The notes: generated from the letters alone by a model not told the origin. Positions 35,914 to 46,078 are shown, counted from the first letter of the stretch. The stretch: DNA of 64,000 bases from Rubripirellula sp. (GCA_028823035.1 JAPKCI010000003.1:1-64000); one strand, 5' to 3'. Translations and numbers: made by a program.

Positions 35914-37001
35914 TTGGTTATTCTCAGACTCAATCGCATTCCAGGCAGAATATCGAGTTCCGCGTTATCGAACTCGACCCAAAAACGGACATCTCCACTG
36001 ACCGGTTCAAGCTCGCGACTGATGAACTTAATCACACCCTCTCGCTCGACCATGCTATCTTCACTACGCCGAATCGACAGCCACACTTTCTGCTCCACTT
36101 GCATGCCATCCATCTGACCCGCGGAGATAAAGCCCTCTGCACGAAGTCGATCCAGACGAATCACGCGAATCACAGGATCACCAGCTTTGACCCAGTCTCC
36201 CAAGTTGCAGTATCGCTCGACGACCACACCATCAATGGGGGCTACGATTCCCTGAAGTGACGAGGCCAGTTCCGCGAGTTGCAACTGGTGGCGTTGAAGA
36301 TCAACCTGCAGTTCCTGAACACGTTGATCGACTTTGGCCTGCGCCAATTCAATTTGGTATCGTTCAACGCCCAACTGATGGCTATTTGCAGCTTCGGATT
36401 CTGCTTCAGCCTGCAACCCATCAATGATGCGTTCAAACTCAGCCTGTTCGGTTTCGAGGACGGTGCGTTCAAAGCTCAATCGCAGGTTATCAATTTCGGA
36501 TTCCGAAACACTGTCAATGAACTGTTTTCTCGCTTCAGTTGCCCGATGGAGTTCATTTTCCGCAACGAGTTCGGCCTTCTTTGAGGCCTGTATACTAACG
36601 TCATTATCAGCCATACGATCCGCGATTTTTTTCTTGAACTCATGCTCTTTGGCGAGTTGCTTCTCCTGTGCCAATTTTTTCTCGGCGAGATCGGCGGCTA
36701 ACCCACTACGGGCATTTTCATTCGCGATATCCAACTGTGTACGTGCCAGAGCCACTGCGAGCTTTAGCTTTCGATCATCAAGCCTCGCAAGCAGGTCGCC
36801 AATCGACACCGCATCGCCTTCCCGTACAGACAGTTCGGCGATGGCGCCATCCTGAGACGCGGGTACATCAGCAGCATCAATCAAAACAACCTGCATCTCA
36901 TCAACAGTGATAGAGTCCTCTGCCATAAGAACCGGTGCGGACAACAGGCTGATCAACACAATCAACCATGAACTGACAATAGATTTGGACATGCTCTTCA
37001 T
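35910..37001 (-). CDS. HlyD-type periplasmic adaptor
   Basis: Membrane-fusion protein of about 363 residues. A signal peptide or anchor (SWLIVLISLLSAPVLMA) is followed by the barrel-sandwich half-motif DGAIAELSVREGDAV, a long alpha hairpin of heptads rich in Glu, Lys and Ala (about 80-230), then IVAPIDGVVVERYCNLGDWV, the second lipoyl half. The ATG at 37001 is used; one at 36992 is equally possible, and the frame open to 37073 overlaps the preceding gene. It starts 19 bases after the GAF-HlyD gene and overlaps the M50-HlyD gene. Confidence 0.87.
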   Translation of the reverse strand: MKSMSKSIVSSWLIVLISLLSAPVLMAEDSITVDEMQVVLIDAADVPASQDGAIAELSVREGDAVSIGDLLARLDDRKLKLAVALARTQLDIANENARSGLAADLAEKKLAQEKQLAKEHEFKKKIADRMADNDVSIQASKKAELVAENELHRATEARKQFIDSVSESEIDNLRLSFERTVLETEQAEFERIIDGLQAEAESEAANSHQLGVERYQIELAQAKVDQRVQELQVDLQRHQLQLAELASSLQGIVAPIDGVVVERYCNLGDWVKAGDPVIRVIRLDRLRAEGFISAGQMDGMQVEQKVWLSIRRSEDSMVEREGVIKFISRELEPVSGDVRFWVEFDNAELDILPGMRLSLRITK

Positions 37002-37020
37002 TTCATGCTTTGAAAACTGA

Positions 37021-38946
37021 CTAGAACCACGGATTACTTCGATACCACTGAATGAGACTCCGCAACGCCACAAATCCCAGCGGATACTGCCCGCACTCGA
37101 TTTGAGCGATCACCGTCGCACCATCCCGCAACTCACCAACCATGCCTGATTCCATAGAGAAGGTAGCCGGCACGATTGAATGCCCAGTGGCATCGACATT
37201 CGCGACATCAGCTATTTCCTCGATTTTTCCTTCGTAGGATTTGGTGGGGTCCGAACGAAGTCGAAAGGTACAGCGACATTCTTCCTCCTGCTGTTGTCTC
37301 AGTACATAATTCACATTCTTTTCTGGGATGTCCAAATCGACAGTCCACCCTGCTGACTCGGAGATCACATCCAGCAAGTATTGCCCGTGGCTCACGGGCC
37401 GAGCCTGCAGGGATTGTGTCAGGTCCCATCGATCCACTAACCCATCGATGGGACTGATGATTGTCAAGTTGGCCTGTTGTTGGCGTAGCAGTTCAAGTTG
37501 CGCTTTGAGTCCTTCGATTTCCTTGCGAATTACCTGCTCGTCGGCCGCAACCATCGCCTCTCGCTCTCGATTGGATGCCGCACCACCTCGGGAACGCATC
37601 GCTGTCAGTGAGGCCAATCGCGTCTGCGCTGTTGCCAGCGTGCCTTCCACGGTCCTGCGCTGCAGGTCGAGAGCAGGACTTCGGAGCCTCACCAGCACAT
37701 CCCCCTCGTTGACGCGGGAACCGTTCTCAACAGGGATATCCGAAACGATACCCTCGGACGGGGCGAACAGGCGACTCTGCCTCGTGGCCACAATGCGTCC
37801 TTCCACCGACAGTCGTAATTCCATCGGCACAAAGCAGGCAGCAAACACGAACATCACAAGCAAACTGCTCAGCACTGCAATCCTTCGACGGTTTCGGACA
37901 TTCATCATTCTTGAAGCCACGAATCCCCAACCGGAGTCCTCACGCCTCAGTGCCCCGCGAATTGCATCCTCGAGCGGCCCAAGAATGGTCTGCACCTGTT
38001 GTGGAATGCTTTCCTGCTCCGCAGCAGCAGCTTGGAACCGCTCTACCACCAAGGCTGCCACAGGATTTTTATTGTCTTGCTCACAGATCATTCGGATGTG
38101 AATCTCGCGACACCCCGACTGGTTGCTGTAGGGTTCAAAAGCGTCCGCGACTGTCGATTCAAGTTGGACTGCGGACCCAATCTGGTAAGAGAACGTTTGG
38201 GCCGAGGATGTCACTGTATTCACCAGACGCTCCATCAAGCGAACCTGACGTGCCCGCCTTGCCACCTCTTGTCTGGCCGATGTGGTCACCAGCCGAAAGC
38301 GGTGACCGCGATACTGCAGCAAACTCACCCGGTCCATTCGACAGGCCGATGCAAGCGTCGAGGCGATGGTTGCAAACGAATCACGCAAACCAATGCCCTG
38401 ATTCAGATCTCGAATCAAAATATCACGTTCAGTTCGTGTGTCCACGCGACGTCGAAGTTCGGTCAATTCATCCCGCAACACGACCGGGGAAGTCAGGTCA
38501 AGCAGCACCGCAGCCAACTCACCCAGAGGTTCCCGAAACCCAAATTCCACGGCTTCGCCGAAGCAAAAATCCAGTTGCAGGCAACGCTCGTTCTGCAATC
38601 GCTGGCTAACTCGCAATCGAGATCCAAAGTCACTGTCTAACCACTGGCAGTGGGATGAAAAATCGACTCCATCATCTCCGCATGGAGCAAATTGAGAACC
38701 GGAATTTGATTCGCCTTCCGCATCCGCATGCAAAAGCACGCCACTTCGCGCAAGCAGTAGCAAACCATCGCTTTCGACAACAGCGAGTGTGACGGCCGAA
38801 GCGTGTGTGGTTAGCCTCAGACCACTAACCAGATCGTCAAAAAATGAATCGGGATTGGTATTTCCGCGAGCAGCAATTTCCACCCGTTCGATCAATGCCT
38901 CGGCATCTTTCCAAACGCTGTCGCTGCGATTCTGTGGATCGGGCAT
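37021..38946 (-). CDS. GAF-domain / HlyD fusion adaptor
   Basis: A 641-residue protein with a predicted cytoplasmic sensor and a periplasmic adaptor. About residues 20-170 and 190-340 look like GAF-type domains (for example FATIASTLASACRMDRVSLLQYRG). A single membrane helix lies at about 355-378 (IAVLSSLLVMFVFAACFV). After it come the lipoyl half-motifs SEGIVSDIPVENGSRVNEGD and ISPIDGLVDRWDL with a helical hairpin between. It is the first gene of a three-gene operon with HlyD and M50-HlyD, divergent from a TolC-like gene. ATG 38946 is used; a GTG sits two codons upstream. Confidence 0.83.
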   Translation of the reverse strand: MPDPQNRSDSVWKDAEALIERVEIAARGNTNPDSFFDDLVSGLRLTTHASAVTLAVVESDGLLLLARSGVLLHADAEGESNSGSQFAPCGDDGVDFSSHCQWLDSDFGSRLRVSQRLQNERCLQLDFCFGEAVEFGFREPLGELAAVLLDLTSPVVLRDELTELRRRVDTRTERDILIRDLNQGIGLRDSFATIASTLASACRMDRVSLLQYRGHRFRLVTTSARQEVARRARQVRLMERLVNTVTSSAQTFSYQIGSAVQLESTVADAFEPYSNQSGCREIHIRMICEQDNKNPVAALVVERFQAAAAEQESIPQQVQTILGPLEDAIRGALRREDSGWGFVASRMMNVRNRRRIAVLSSLLVMFVFAACFVPMELRLSVEGRIVATRQSRLFAPSEGIVSDIPVENGSRVNEGDVLVRLRSPALDLQRRTVEGTLATAQTRLASLTAMRSRGGAASNREREAMVAADEQVIRKEIEGLKAQLELLRQQQANLTIISPIDGLVDRWDLTQSLQARPVSHGQYLLDVISESAGWTVDLDIPEKNVNYVLRQQQEEECRCTFRLRSDPTKSYEGKIEEIADVANVDATGHSIVPATFSMESGMVGELRDGATVIAQIECGQYPLGFVALRSLIQWYRSNPWF

Positions 38947-39212
38947 GGACACTCGTTGACAAACTCTTCACCAAGACTTTGGTAACACTTTCGAAGAGCA
39001 ATGACCCACACTTTTAACGAAGATCACTGCTTCCCCCGTGGAACACAGCTTTGTTTCACGGAGGTTCTTTGAGAGTTACGACATTTCCGACCGTTTTGAT
39101 TGAACTGACCGCGCTAATTTGTACGAAAAATCCGACTGGTGCAGTATGTTTCGATTGTGACGGCATCAAAGCGATACCTCTCTCTTATATCAAAGCATGG
39201 CTTGAAAACACG

Positions 39213-41054
39213 GTGAACCAAATCCCAACACCGTCGAAACTGCGAAAAAAGTGGCAAACGCCAGTCTGCGTGCTTTTCTCAGCGATAGCGCTGTCGGGCT
39301 TACCTGGTTGCCGCAGTTACCGCAACCTTCCTGAAACCATCGGAAACCGGACAGAGCTCGTAGATAGCCTAATGCGAAAGGTGGACTCTGGTGCCCCCGC
39401 GGAGCGAATAGCGGAGCTTCCGGATGCCCCCCTGACGCTCAAGCGACCAGAAGACTTCGATACAGCGACCTATCGGAACATGACGCTGGATGAAGCAATC
39501 CGCCTCGCAATTGAAAATGGTGAGGTCCTACGAAAATTGGGAGGAATGATTCTGACAGATCCCGAGCGGATCTATACCGAGCAGACAATTCCTCTAGCTG
39601 TAACCGATCCTCAAACGAGCATTGAGGCTGCGTTATCTGCCTTTGATGCCAACCTGTATGCATTTGGAAAGTGGCAAAACAACGACCGCAGATTTAATAA
39701 CCAGTTCTTTGGCGGTGGCGCAACGGCTTTCCAGCAGGACACCCATGACTATGTTCTGCAAATGTCCAAGTACACTGCCACGGGTGCACAATTAGCAATA
39801 CGCAGCATCACTGACTACGACGCCAACAACGCCACCGGCAATATTACTCCCAGTGCATGGCAAACCCAGTTCCAAGCCGAAATGCGTCAACCTCTCCTGC
39901 AGGGCGGAGGTCTGACTTTCAATCGAATCGCTGGTCCCAGCGCAGTCCCTGGAAATTACAATGGGGTTCTGATCGCAAAAGTCAATAACGATCTGACTTC
40001 AGCTGAATTCCGCCAGCAATTGCGGGACTATATCAGTGATGTGATCACTTCTTACTGGGATCTTTACTTCGCCTACCGCTCTCTTGATTCAAAACGCGAT
40101 GCATTGCAACGAAGTCAAAAAACGTGGCAAAGCTTTGATGCATTGAAAAACAACAATCGACGCACAGGCACGGACGAAGCGATGGCACGTGAGCAGTACT
40201 ATCGGTTCAAGTCAGAGGTCAATGACGCAATATCCGGCCAATTTGGTGTACAAACACTGGAACGAAACTTGCGTCTATTGATCGGTATCTCAATCACCGA
40301 TGGAACATTGATTCGACCAGCAGACGAGCCGAATGAAGCGCCACTGGTCTTCGACTGGGACTCGATTGCAATTGAGGCAATCCAACTTCGCAGTGAGTTA
40401 CAACAAACACGTTTGAAGGTAAAACGTAATGAGATGGAGTTACTTGCGGCCAAGAACTTCTTGATGCCAGAACTTGATTTGGTTTCAACGTATCGCATTC
40501 GTGGACTCGGCAAGCGTCTGGCTGGTGACAACAGTGCCTTCCGCGAACTCGCTACCGCAGACTACCAAGAATACGAAGCGAGCCTGGAATTGCGACTGCC
40601 GGTGGGATTCCGACAAGCCCATGCTGCAGTCCGTAATGCCAAATTGAAAATCAGAAGACAGAACACATTGCTCCGAGAGCAGGAACGGAGAATACTCCGA
40701 GACCTGACCAATGAGGTCGTTGAATGCGATCGAGCGTATGTGCAGATGCAGACCAACATGAATCGTTATCTGGCTGCGGCAGATGCGTTACAGGGAATGG
40801 AAACCAACCGTGCAAACGGGCTTCCCATCAGCCTTGAACAATTGCTTGACGCTCAGCGGCGTGCCAGCGAAGCACAGACCAAATACTATCTATCAATGTC
40901 CCAGTACGCGATTGCAACCAAAAACGTACAATATCAACAGGGCACCCTTCTGCATGCAATTCATCTGATGATTCTTGATGATCCGCCACCACCGGTATCA
41001 ATGGAAGATGTCTTGCTTGAAACCGTCTCTCCACCAGATCCGTCAAATCAGTGA
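39213..41054 (+). CDS. TolC-like outer-membrane efflux lipoprotein
   Basis: Outer-membrane factor of about 613 residues. The lipobox SGLPGC puts the modified Cys near residue 33. TolC-type repeats are seen as MTLDEAIRLAIENGEVLR early on and long helical stretches (LRDYISDVITSYWDLYFAYR and the region from 460 to 600). The start is uncertain: GTG 39213 gives a normal lipoprotein signal, while the frame open to 39051 would add a 54-residue leader unlike one. It is divergent from the GAF-HlyD/HlyD/M50-HlyD operon by about 260 bases and probably supplies its outer-membrane channel. Confidence 0.85.
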   Translation: MNQIPTPSKLRKKWQTPVCVLFSAIALSGLPGCRSYRNLPETIGNRTELVDSLMRKVDSGAPAERIAELPDAPLTLKRPEDFDTATYRNMTLDEAIRLAIENGEVLRKLGGMILTDPERIYTEQTIPLAVTDPQTSIEAALSAFDANLYAFGKWQNNDRRFNNQFFGGGATAFQQDTHDYVLQMSKYTATGAQLAIRSITDYDANNATGNITPSAWQTQFQAEMRQPLLQGGGLTFNRIAGPSAVPGNYNGVLIAKVNNDLTSAEFRQQLRDYISDVITSYWDLYFAYRSLDSKRDALQRSQKTWQSFDALKNNNRRTGTDEAMAREQYYRFKSEVNDAISGQFGVQTLERNLRLLIGISITDGTLIRPADEPNEAPLVFDWDSIAIEAIQLRSELQQTRLKVKRNEMELLAAKNFLMPELDLVSTYRIRGLGKRLAGDNSAFRELATADYQEYEASLELRLPVGFRQAHAAVRNAKLKIRRQNTLLREQERRILRDLTNEVVECDRAYVQMQTNMNRYLAAADALQGMETNRANGLPISLEQLLDAQRRASEAQTKYYLSMSQYAIATKNVQYQQGTLLHAIHLMILDDPPPPVSMEDVLLETVSPPDPSNQ

Positions 41055-41282
41055 TTTGAACTGTTTGAGAGTCATGCTTCATAGGCATGATCATGACCCA
41101 ACGGACCCCAAGCAGAACGTCGAATCAATCAATACCGATTGATAGGTCCATCAGCAGGGTCACCCCACAGGGGTTTTGCCCGTTATTTGCGGGACGTGCA
41201 GATCAGGCCACTTGTCAAATGGCTAAAATAAGCCAGTGCGCAGTGAGAATATTTCATTCCAAAACAGTCTTCTGAGAACTAA

Positions 41283-41984
41283 ATGAGTCCCGAAACTCTC
41301 ATCCGCCGCTGCCATGAGTTGATTGGAACGGTTCCTGAGGACATTGATGTTCTTGATGGCGAGTCACTGATTGGTTTTTTCCAGTCATTTCGCCCCGATG
41401 GATTGGCGTTAAACGGACTGTTCGACGGATTACCAGAGGCCGCCGAACTACATCATCGCCTGGATCAACTATTCGTCGCTGCGGGCGCTGATCGACGTGC
41501 CCAGGGCGGGCGAGATGCCTATTTTGTCATTCGCAATCCCGCACCACTGGATCCCGAGCGAGCCGACCAACTTGCGGCTCAATGGCTGACTGGCATTCGG
41601 CAGTTTGCCGAGTCACTTGGTGAAGTCGGCATCGTCAACTCGCTCGACCCTCGACCAACCGTACGCGTACTGGAAGGGATTCCTCCCAAACATCCGAAGG
41701 ACAATGCAGAAAGGTCGCGTTTATTACTCGCTCTACAGCAGGATACTGCGACCCTCGTAGAACAGCTCGATACTGGTCCGTTACCCGCTCTGTTGCGCCC
41801 CGCCTACTATTTCACAGCTTGCGACTCAATGCTGCGAGACTATCTGATGTGGCCATTCTACAAGCACGGTACTGGACTCGCCGATCCACTCCAGCCTTAC
41901 TTTGAACTCTGGAAGCACGGGGTAAAGTACCGAATCTTCGGAGAAACACAGGTCGATTTGTATCTGCCGCGACAACATGGTTGA
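41283..41984 (+). CDS. Hypothetical protein, 233 residues
   Basis: I do not recognise this protein. It has no signal peptide or membrane segment and no known motif; the sequence is mostly helical, with a Pro-rich loop in the middle (LDPRPTVRVLEGIPPKHP) and an aromatic C-terminal part (PAYYFTACDSMLRDYLMWPFYK). The codon pattern and length argue that it is real. It lies between the TolC-like gene and the sulfatase, with a hairpin after it. Confidence 0.75.
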   Translation: MSPETLIRRCHELIGTVPEDIDVLDGESLIGFFQSFRPDGLALNGLFDGLPEAAELHHRLDQLFVAAGADRRAQGGRDAYFVIRNPAPLDPERADQLAAQWLTGIRQFAESLGEVGIVNSLDPRPTVRVLEGIPPKHPKDNAERSRLLLALQQDTATLVEQLDTGPLPALLRPAYYFTACDSMLRDYLMWPFYKHGTGLADPLQPYFELWKHGVKYRIFGETQVDLYLPRQHG

Positions 41985-42002
41985 GTTCGACTGCTAAACT
42001 TG

Positions 42003-42024
42003 GAGAGCGTCTTTTTTCGCTCTC
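42003..42024 (+). terminator. Probable terminator hairpin
   Basis: Seven-base perfect stem gagagcg/cgctctc with an eight-base T-rich loop, 19 bases after the hypothetical gene's stop. The T-run is in the loop, not after it, so strength is uncertain. Confidence 0.5.
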
Positions 42025-42039
42025 TGATTCGAGGAATCC

Positions 42040-43464
42040 ATGTTACGTTCCACTACTGCTATGACGTTTGCAATTCTCTGTTGCTCGCTTTCATTATCCG
42101 CCTTTGCGAATAACGAACGTCCCAACATTGTGTTCATATTCGCCGATGATCAGTGCTTTGAGACTATTCGCGAATTGGGCAATCAAGAAATCGAGACTCC
42201 CAATCTTGATCGTCTCGTCAGACAAGGAACAACCTTTTCACACGCATTCAATATGGGTTCATGGAGTGGGGCCGTGTGCGTAGCAAGTCGCACGATGCTG
42301 AACACAGGTCGGTTTGTTTGGACTGCAAATGCAGTCCATGCAAAATCAGAGCAGGAACGCGAGCAGGGACGTTGGTGGAGTGAGTACATGAAGCAAGCAG
42401 GGTACCGCACTTACATGACTGGCAAGTGGCACTGCAAAGCTAATGCGGACAAGGCGTTTGATGTTGCTCGGGACATACGCCCCGGGATGCCCAAAGCCAC
42501 CGCAGCGGGCTACAACCGGCCAGCGGCAGACGGCAGTGACCCCTGGTCCCCTTCAGATCCAAAATTCGGTGGTTTCTGGGAAGGTGGAACCCATTGGAGC
42601 GAAGTGGTAGCGAATCACGCAACAGATTTCTTTTCTGACGCTGGCAAGCATGAATCACCGTTTTTCATGTACCTCGCATTTAACGCCCCGCACGATCCTC
42701 GACAATCGCCTGCGGAATATGTCGCCCGTTATCCCGCCAGCTCGATTCTGATCCCCGATAACTTCCAACCGCTTTACCCCTACGCAAGCGAAATCGGCTG
42801 TGGCCCAAAACTACGTGACGAGCGACTCGCCGCATTCCCAAGAACTCCGGAGTCTATCCAGGTTCATCGTCAGGAATACTACGCGATCATCACACACATG
42901 GATGCCATGATCGGACGAGTCCTCGATGCCTTGAATGCGTCAGGAAAAGCTGACAACACATGGATTTTTTTTACTGCCGACCATGGATTGGCAGTAGGCC
43001 AGCACGGCCTACTGGGGAAACAAAACATGTACGACCACAGTGTCCGCGTTCCATTCATTGTCGCGGGACCTGGTGTCGCAAAGAACCAGCGGATCAACGA
43101 AGCGATTTACCTTCAGGACGTCATGCCAACGACTCTGGAACTCGCGGGGATCGAAAAGCCGAAGCATGTCGAGTTCAACAGTCTGTTACCAATGCTCGCA
43201 GGCGGGCAAAGTCCCTATGACAGCATCTATGGGTGCTATCTGAAAAAACAGAGAAGCATTCGAACTGATCAATACAAGATGATCGCCTACCCTGAGGCAA
43301 AAACGCTGCGTTTGTACGACATCAAACATGACCCCTTGGAAAAGAACGATCTCGCTCAGGAACCTGGGATGAAGCCAATCCTTGCTGATTTATTCCGGCG
43401 GCTCATTGCCCTACAGGACACAATGAACGACGATTTAGATCTCAGTGCGTTAACGCCGCAGTGA
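42040..43464 (+). CDS. Exported sulfatase
   Basis: Type I sulfatase of 474 residues that hydrolyses sulfate esters, likely in the periplasm or outside the cell. A signal peptide (about 1-24) precedes the metal-binding IVFIFADDQ. The activation site is C80-V-A-S-R84, with Ala where the CxPxR consensus has Pro; Cys80 should become formylglycine, and the later TGR and KWHCK motifs fit. GAGGA lies five bases before the ATG. Planctomycetes carry many such enzymes for sulfated polysaccharides. Confidence 0.92.
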   Translation: MLRSTTAMTFAILCCSLSLSAFANNERPNIVFIFADDQCFETIRELGNQEIETPNLDRLVRQGTTFSHAFNMGSWSGAVCVASRTMLNTGRFVWTANAVHAKSEQEREQGRWWSEYMKQAGYRTYMTGKWHCKANADKAFDVARDIRPGMPKATAAGYNRPAADGSDPWSPSDPKFGGFWEGGTHWSEVVANHATDFFSDAGKHESPFFMYLAFNAPHDPRQSPAEYVARYPASSILIPDNFQPLYPYASEIGCGPKLRDERLAAFPRTPESIQVHRQEYYAIITHMDAMIGRVLDALNASGKADNTWIFFTADHGLAVGQHGLLGKQNMYDHSVRVPFIVAGPGVAKNQRINEAIYLQDVMPTTLELAGIEKPKHVEFNSLLPMLAGGQSPYDSIYGCYLKKQRSIRTDQYKMIAYPEAKTLRLYDIKHDPLEKNDLAQEPGMKPILADLFRRLIALQDTMNDDLDLSALTPQ

Positions 43465-43611
43465 ACTCTTATCCTTCACTAATACCAGCGTATTCCATAA
43501 GCTCTTGGCATCTGGTAGCCAGGCCTCTAAGGTACATTTGAGCGGTCCCATCGCTGGAAGACAGTCGTCGTTCCCAACGCCATTAGCGTTCCCACCCATT
43601 GATAAGCATCC

Positions 43612-44754
43612 ATGCTGCCATTTGATATTCAAAGCCGAACCCGTTTCATTTTTGGCGAAGGAACCATATCCAGATTAGGCGAATTGGCCTCGGAGTTCAG
43701 GCCACGTTGTGTTCTGGTTGTCAGCGACCGCGGAATCATGGAAGCGGGCCATGATTCAGCCGCGCTCGATTCGCTTCGGGAAGCAGGACTTGAGGTCGCC
43801 TCATTCCACGATTTTTCCGAGAATCCAACCTCTGCGATGGTCGACGCAGGAGTTCGCCGAGCAGCCGAAGTCAAACCCGATCTGCTGGTTGGGCTAGGGG
43901 GGGGCAGTAGCATGGACTGCTGCAAAGGCATCAACTTTGTCTATTCGTGCGGTGGAACCATTCACGACTATCGCGGCGTTGGAAACGCGACCAGCGACAT
44001 GCTGCCGATGATTGCGATACCAACCACCGCCGGTACTGGTAGTGAGGCGCAATCCTTTGCCCTGATCAGCGATGCTGAGACGCACACGAAAATGGCATGT
44101 GGTGATCCGCGCGCCGCCTGTCGGATCGCAATTCTTGATCCGAAACTAACGCTTACCCAGCCGACAATCGTTTCAGCGTTGACAGGAATCGATGCAATCT
44201 CTCACGCTATCGAAACGTATGTCACCAAGCGTCGCAATGCGATCTCGACGACATACAGTCGTCGCTCATTTGGCATGTTGGCTCAGGGCTTTTCGCAGGT
44301 CCTGAAGAAACCGGAGGACATGGAAGCCCGCAGTTCCATGCAACTTGGTGCCTGCCTCGCCGGCATGGCGATTGAGACATCCATGCTTGGCGCCGCACAT
44401 GCCACCGCCAACCCACTGACTGCCTACCACGGGATCACGCATGGTCAGGCAGTGGGCTTGATGTTGCCTGCGGTCATCCGCATGAACGGATCACAGTACG
44501 CCCAGTGGTATGCCGAATTGGTTCGCGAAGTTGATCCTGGAGTGAGCATCAACGAAGCGCCAAATCGGCTTGCAGAAATGCTCACCCAGTGGCTGAAAGA
44601 GGCAAATTTAGCCACGTCTCTCGAAGAATTAGCCATTCCATCTTCGGGAATCGAAATTTTCGTCGAGGAAGCTCTCAAGCAGTGGACGGGCACGTTTAAT
44701 CCCATTCCACTCGATGCAGACCGTGTACGAGGACTCTACCACGCAGTCGCCTAG
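43612..44754 (+). CDS. Iron-containing alcohol dehydrogenase
   Basis: Group III (Fe-ADH) dehydrogenase of 380 residues. The nucleotide-binding GLGGGSSMDCCKGIN, PTTAGTGSEAQ, and the metal ligands in TGIDAISHAIE and AAHATANPLTAYHGITHGQAVG (Asp and three His) are all present. It oxidises an alcohol or reduces an aldehyde with NAD(P); the substrate is unknown. The ATG lies 147 bases after the sulfatase. Confidence 0.91.
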   Translation: MLPFDIQSRTRFIFGEGTISRLGELASEFRPRCVLVVSDRGIMEAGHDSAALDSLREAGLEVASFHDFSENPTSAMVDAGVRRAAEVKPDLLVGLGGGSSMDCCKGINFVYSCGGTIHDYRGVGNATSDMLPMIAIPTTAGTGSEAQSFALISDAETHTKMACGDPRAACRIAILDPKLTLTQPTIVSALTGIDAISHAIETYVTKRRNAISTTYSRRSFGMLAQGFSQVLKKPEDMEARSSMQLGACLAGMAIETSMLGAAHATANPLTAYHGITHGQAVGLMLPAVIRMNGSQYAQWYAELVREVDPGVSINEAPNRLAEMLTQWLKEANLATSLEELAIPSSGIEIFVEEALKQWTGTFNPIPLDADRVRGLYHAVA

Positions 44755-44888
44755 ACGGAAATTCTCCTGTCCAGGCACTAGCCAACCCCCAACAAGTTTG
44801 CGGTCGGTGCGATCGTCGTTCACAATGGAGAGAGGACAGGAGGTCCCAAACTTTTCTTCGCACCTCTCCCCACAGGTTTTGGCCAATC

Positions 44889-45767
44889 ATGTCTTCTGCC
44901 GATGAACAGACCTCACAACCTGGCACAACTCCATCCGAAGCCGGTCACGCTGTGGATGGACGATGGCAACTGGTTCGGTTCGAGGACCTCAAGAGCGCCC
45001 CCAGCAGCGCAGTGCCGGTTTCAGAAACGCAAGCGTCAGCAAAGCCTGTCCCAGCGACTCAACCGAAACTGCGACTGGAACGAAGACAGCAACTGGAACA
45101 TCATCTGAAAGAGAGCCCCACCGACCTTGACGGGTTCATGGAACTCGGACGGATATATCGCGCGGACGATCGGCCGCTTGAGGCAAAACGGATCTTGGAG
45201 CAAGCAAAACAAATTTTCCCGGAAGAACTGGGATTACTTTGGGAATACGAAGAAGCTGTTCTTGCAAGATCACTTCAACAATATCAGGAAGTGAGTGAAC
45301 TGGTATCTAGATTGGAAACACCGGAAACAGAACGCGAACTGAAGCGAAGCCAAAACGACTGGGCTCATCGGCGGATTGAGGTCTGTCAATCGCGACTCCG
45401 TCGGGATTCAAACATGCATCACTTACGAGTCGTGCTTGCGGAAGCAATGTACGATGCCGAAATGTATAAAGACGCAATCGTGGAATTGAACAACGTAGTG
45501 AACCATGACCAACTCTCGCCCTTGGCCTACTTGATTCGTGGTCGCTGTCTTTTGGCCTTAGGGAATAATGTACAAGCCATGGTCGCTTTGCGGGCAGTTG
45601 CATTCCGGCGGACTTTCGTCGCACCTCTTAAGACACGAATCATTGCGTTGAAAATCCTTTGTGAGACGGCGGAAAAGCTAGGCGTCGCTCTCACTTTGGC
45701 AAAATACCGACAGCACCTCACGCAGGCCAATCAGGAACTCGCTCAGCGAACCGTTTCTGGTGCTTAG
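44889..45767 (+). CDS. TPR-repeat protein
   Basis: A 292-residue soluble protein. After a low-complexity N-terminal part rich in Ser, Pro and Ala (about 1-65) come helical pairs of TPR type, for example LDGFMELGRIYRADDRPLEA and LRVVLAEAMYDAEMYKDAIVEL with LAYLIRGRCLLALGNNVQAM. No catalytic motif is seen. It leads into the small WXG100-like gene 41 bases away, so it may act as a scaffold in that cluster. Confidence 0.8.
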   Translation: MSSADEQTSQPGTTPSEAGHAVDGRWQLVRFEDLKSAPSSAVPVSETQASAKPVPATQPKLRLERRQQLEHHLKESPTDLDGFMELGRIYRADDRPLEAKRILEQAKQIFPEELGLLWEYEEAVLARSLQQYQEVSELVSRLETPETERELKRSQNDWAHRRIEVCQSRLRRDSNMHHLRVVLAEAMYDAEMYKDAIVELNNVVNHDQLSPLAYLIRGRCLLALGNNVQAMVALRAVAFRRTFVAPLKTRIIALKILCETAEKLGVALTLAKYRQHLTQANQELAQRTVSGA

Positions 45768-45808
45768 TCACAGCACTCATTCTTCTAGCCACGAACGAGA
45801 AAATCGCC

Positions 45809-46078
45809 ATGAATCAGGCCATCGCCGACCCCGAACAGCTTCGGCAGTTTGCAGCGCACTTGCATCATTTCTCTGAGGAGATGAAGCAGTTGTCAAGCAA
45901 CTTGTCTGGTCACCTGAATCAGCTGGAGCAGACGTGGCGAGATGAGCAACAACGAAAGTTTGCACAGGAATTCACCTCGCAAATGCAGCAGATGGGACGC
46001 TTGATTAAGGCCAGCGAAGAACATGTTCCCTACCTGCTTCGAAAAGCAGAACAGATCGACGCTTACCTAGGACGTTAA
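45809..46078 (+). CDS. WXG100-like small helical protein
   Basis: An 89-residue all-helical protein with the size and layout of WXG100/EsxA-type proteins: an N-terminal helix opening with DPEQLRQFAAHL, a turn at QTWRDEQQRKF near residue 43, and a second helix with EFTSQMQQM. The turn reads W-R-D where WXG has W-x-G, so it is a divergent relative. GAGAAA is upstream of the ATG. The neighbouring coiled-coil gene starts six bases later. No EccC/FtsK-type ATPase of a type VII system is in the window, so secretion is not shown. Confidence 0.7.
   Translation: MNQAIADPEQLRQFAAHLHHFSEEMKQLSSNLSGHLNQLEQTWRDEQQRKFAQEFTSQMQQMGRLIKASEEHVPYLLRKAEQIDAYLGR

Noticed and set aside
45809..46078. Proof of a type VII secretion system
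   Set aside because: Only a WXG100-like protein is seen; no EccC/FtsK-like ATPase or membrane component is present.
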